A DNA stretch of 64,000 nucleotides, from the NCBI GenBank assembly GCA_964544595.1, contig CAZJBM010000001.1:1-64000 (forward strand). The letters run 5' to 3'. Positions 61,561 to 64,000 of this stretch are shown one piece after another (positions within the stretch are counted from its first letter, which is position 1; each line of letters begins with the position of its first letter). Made by a program: the position numbers and the translations under genes. The notes under the pieces are model-generated. The model was not told where the DNA came from. It made no database searches and worked only from the letters and a program-made list of their open reading frames with translations. The DNA is from JAGBWK01 sp964544595. GTDB taxonomy: Bacteria > Bacteroidota > Bacteroidia > Bacteroidales > Muribaculaceae.

Positions 61561-62628
61561 CTAAATCTTGTTTTCAAATTCTTTCATGCAATCGACGAGG
61601 GCTTCGACGCTTTCCATAGGCATCGCGTTGTAGAGCGAAGCTCTGAAGCCGCCCACGTCGCGGTGGCCCTTAATGCCGACCATGCCTTTCTCGGTGGCGA
61701 AATCGATAAATGCCTGCTCCAGTTCCTTATATTCGGGCTTCATCACGAAGCAAACGTTCATTATCGAGCGCGCTTCGGGCTCAGCCGTGCCGACGAATAC
61801 CTTGCTTGAGTCGATAGCGTCGTAGAGCTTGGCTGCTTTAGCGAGATCGACTTTCTCGATTTCGGCAATGCCGCCGAGACTCTTATAATATTTGAGAGTC
61901 TGGAGCGCGGAGTAAATCGGGAGCACAGGAGGAGTGTTGAACATCGACCCTTTTTTCACATGGGTCTGATAGTCGAGCATGGTGGGTATCGGGCGAGTCA
62001 TTTTGCCGAGGCAGTCCTCTTTGACGATTACGATTGTCACACCGGCGGGCGCGAGATTTTTCTGCGCCCCGGCATAGATGAGGTCATATTTGCTTACGTC
62101 TACCGGGCGCGAGAAAATGTCGGACGACATATCGGCTACCAATGGCACGGGCGAATCGGGGTCTTTGCGAAGCTCGGTGCCGTAGATGGTGTTATTGGTC
62201 GTATAATGGAAATAATCGGCGTCGGCGGGGATGGTGAAATCGGCGGGAATGTAAGTGTAATTCTTATCTTTAGACGAAGCCACGACATCGACTTCTCCGA
62301 AAATCTTAGCTTCTTTGATGGCTTTTGACGCCCACACGCCGGTGTCGAGATATGCGGCTTTGGTTTTGAGTAAGTTGAAGGGCACCATGCAGAACTGCAG
62401 GCTCGCGCCTCCGCCGAGGAAGAGCACATGATAGCCGGCGGGCACGTCAAGCAGCTCTTTAACGAGAGCCTGCGCTTCGTCCATCACTGCTTGGAACTGT
62501 TTGCTACGATGGGAGATTTCAAGGATTGAAAGGCCCATGTCGGCGAAATTGAGCACCGCGTCGGCGGTATTCTTGATAGTGTACTGGCTGAGGATAGAGG
62601 GGCCAGCGTAAAAATTGTGTTTCTTCAT
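61561..62628 (-). CDS. serC: Phosphoserine aminotransferase
   Basis: The second step of serine synthesis, PLP-dependent. ATG 62628 (MKKHNFYAGPSIL) is chosen over the frame to 62688. The 355 residues include FYAGPSILSQ, LEISHRSKQF, FLGGGASLQF, the PLP lysine in IYAGAQKNLAPAG, and KGHRDVGGFRASLYNA at the C-terminus. Length is normal. It precedes serA. No serB is seen in the window. Confidence 0.97.
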   Translation of the reverse strand: MKKHNFYAGPSILSQYTIKNTADAVLNFADMGLSILEISHRSKQFQAVMDEAQALVKELLDVPAGYHVLFLGGGASLQFCMVPFNLLKTKAAYLDTGVWASKAIKEAKIFGEVDVVASSKDKNYTYIPADFTIPADADYFHYTTNNTIYGTELRKDPDSPVPLVADMSSDIFSRPVDVSKYDLIYAGAQKNLAPAGVTIVIVKEDCLGKMTRPIPTMLDYQTHVKKGSMFNTPPVLPIYSALQTLKYYKSLGGIAEIEKVDLAKAAKLYDAIDSSKVFVGTAEPEARSIMNVCFVMKPEYKELEQAFIDFATEKGMVGIKGHRDVGGFRASLYNAMPMESVEALVDCMKEFENKI

Positions 62629-62692
62629 CTCGCTGATATTAATAAATGAGTAGTCGAGTTGGATATTATGCCTGATATGGCAGGGCACTTTG

Positions 62693-62700
62693 CAAATTTA
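62693..62700 (-). promoter_or_regulatory. -7 box of serC-serA
   Basis: Minus strand TAAATTTG, perfect match, 64 nt before ATG 62628. The -33 box is not clear. Confidence 0.5.
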
Positions 62701-62759
62701 ATTATATTCGATAAATATAAAAATTTTTTTGCGGAAATATTTTTATGCTTGCCGGCGCA

Positions 62760-64000
62760 TTATTTCCAACGCGAGGCATGCAAGGCGGCTATACGGTCTT
62801 CGGCCGGATTGGAGCACGGCGTCCAGAATTGTGAGCCTTTGATTTCGTCGGGCAGGAACTGCTGCTTGACGAAGTTGCCTGGGTAGTCGTGGGCATACTT
62901 GTAGCCGGCATGGTAGCCAAGTTCCTCCATGAGCTGGGTAGGGGCGTTGCGCAGATGCAGCGGCACGGGCAGGTCGCCTGTCTGACGCACCTTCTGCAGC
63001 GCGGCGTCGATAGCCATATAAGCCGAATTGCTTTTGGCTGATGTGGCGAGATAGACGGTACACTCGGCCAAGGGGATGCGTCCCTCCGGCATCCCGATTT
63101 TGCGTATGACATCGTAGGTCGCGTTAGCCAGCAAGAGCGCGTTGGGGTTGGCCAGGCCAATATCCTCCGCGGCGAGTATCGCAAGTCGCCGCGCTATGAA
63201 CTCAGGGTCTTCTCCCCCCGCGATCATGCGCGCGAGCCAGTAGACGGCGGCGTCGGGGTCTGATCCGCGCACGCTTTTTATGAAGGCTGAGATAATATCG
63301 TAGTGCATCTCGCCATTCTTATCGTAGGCGGCGGGATTCTCCTGGAGGCGGTCGGTGACGGTCGCGTCGTCGATCACGATAGGCTGGTTGATTGGGGCAG
63401 ACTGCTCAAGTATGTCTAATATGTTAAGGAGCTTGCGCGCGTCGCCTCCTGAGTATCGGAATAACGCGGCGGTCTCGCGTATGTCTACCTTGCGGTTGCG
63501 GAGTATCTCGTCGGTCGATATTGCGTGACGAAGCAGATGGTCGAGCTGAGTGGCGTCGAGCGGCTTCAGGGTGTAGACCTGCGCTCGCGACAACAGCGGG
63601 CGTATCACCTCAAACGAGGGGTTTTCGGTCGTTGCTCCGATTAGCGTCACGATACCGCTCTCAACGGCTCCAAGAAGCGAATCTTGTTGAGATTTACTGA
63701 ATCGGTGGATCTCGTCAATGAAAAGAATCGGACGCCCCTGTGTAAACATCCCCTGCATGTCGGCTTTGCAGCGTTCGAGCACCTCGCGCACATCCTTCAC
63801 TCCGGCGCTGACTGCGCTTAGGGTGTAGAACGACGAGCGGGTGGTATTCGCGATAATTCGCGCGAGGGTGGTTTTGCCTACGCCCGGAGGCCCCCATAAT
63901 ATGAATGAGGCTACCTTCCCCGAGTCAATCATGCGGCGGATGACTGCCCCTTCGCCCACAAGGTGTTCCTGCCCGATGTAGTCGTCGAGCGTGTGTGGGC
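62760..64000 (-). CDS. rarA: Replication-associated recombination protein RarA, 5' end outside the window
   Basis: A AAA+ ATPase (MgsA/RarA, homologous to eukaryotic WRNIP1) that acts at stalled forks. About 412 residues are visible, beginning with PHTLDDYIGQEHLVGEG, so a few N-terminal residues lie beyond the right edge. The AAA+ core has Walker A GPPGVGKTT, Walker B LFIDEIHRF, sensor-1 IGATTENPSFEV, and arginine-finger region LLSRAQVY. The C-terminal helical tetramerisation domain (RGSDPDAAVYWLARMIAGGEDP, HLRNAPT) is complete and ends at ASRWK. The downstream gene serC lies 132 nt away. Confidence 0.97.
   Translation of the reverse strand, partial: PHTLDDYIGQEHLVGEGAVIRRMIDSGKVASFILWGPPGVGKTTLARIIANTTRSSFYTLSAVSAGVKDVREVLERCKADMQGMFTQGRPILFIDEIHRFSKSQQDSLLGAVESGIVTLIGATTENPSFEVIRPLLSRAQVYTLKPLDATQLDHLLRHAISTDEILRNRKVDIRETAALFRYSGGDARKLLNILDILEQSAPINQPIVIDDATVTDRLQENPAAYDKNGEMHYDIISAFIKSVRGSDPDAAVYWLARMIAGGEDPEFIARRLAILAAEDIGLANPNALLLANATYDVIRKIGMPEGRIPLAECTVYLATSAKSNSAYMAIDAALQKVRQTGDLPVPLHLRNAPTQLMEELGYHAGYKYAHDYPGNFVKQQFLPDEIKGSQFWTPCSNPAEDRIAALHASRWK

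Overview
The window reads as a chromosome segment of a Bacteroidota bacterium, order Bacteroidales, probably Muribaculaceae or a close relative. The support is a complete Na+-NQR operon (nqrABCDEF), an exbB-exbD-exbD-tonB cluster, a TPP riboswitch in front of a TonB-dependent receptor and a PnuC-type transporter, Bacteroidota-type PurM and SerA proteins, and many copies of the Bacteroidota promoter (TTTG, 19-23 nt, TAnnTTTG). No rRNA is present. The family placement is inference.

Layout. 1-4.2 kb: an AT-rich remnant of a type II-C CRISPR-Cas locus. cas9 is complete except for one in-frame amber codon, cas1 is cut after about 98 codons, and a divergent tracrRNA gene with its own promoter and terminator lies upstream of cas9. 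No array is visible. 4.4-6.1 kb: elongator tRNA-Met, an adhesin-like lipoprotein, and RNase P RNA. 6.1-13.4 kb: an SpoU-type RNA methyltransferase and radA, facing an operon of a small membrane protein, dxs, trkA and trkH. 13.4-16.8 kb: a secreted pectate lyase and a small secreted partner. 16.8-22.8 kb: the nqr operon. 23.2-26.7 kb: the TonB energising cluster. 26.7-28.8 kb: a patch of hairpin-bearing intergenic repeats that brackets a SUMF1-domain gene. 28.8-33.7 kb: a SurA-like chaperone and a single 1151-codon frame joining an OstA-like protein to an M18 aminopeptidase. 33.8-41.3 kb: M23/LysM peptidase, ndk, recG, ispD, a candidate small RNA, lpxH, a MIP18-family gene, an outer-membrane barrel and an unknown gene. 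41.4-47.8 kb: the thiamine riboswitch unit, then pyrB-pyrI-flavin reductase-glyA. 47.9-52.5 kb: mdh, phosphoglucomutase, a decayed IS5-family element and a DUF3332-like lipoprotein. 52.6-57.8 kb: mltF, purM, cdsA, fmt and a pseudouridine synthase. 58-60.5 kb: a TPR protein and a secreted unknown. 60.5-64 kb: serA, serC and rarA, which runs off the right edge.

How the genes fit together. NQR makes a sodium gradient and quinol, the Ton cluster uses ion-motive force to drive outer-membrane receptors such as the thiamine one, and TrkAH balances potassium. dxs and ispD belong to the MEP isoprenoid route. pyrBI, purM, ndk, fmt, glyA, serA and serC cover nucleotide, one-carbon and serine metabolism. 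OstA, SurA, LpxH, CdsA, M23 and MltF serve the envelope.

The most unusual items are: (1) the Cas9 frame broken by a single TAG; (2) the SUMF1 gene bracketed by 95-bp direct repeats (92/95 identical) inside a mosaic of hairpin repeats, one of which shows a compensatory base-pair change; (3) the OstA-M18 fused frame; (4) a promoter-terminator unit at 38.6-38.7 kb that looks like an unannotated small RNA gene.
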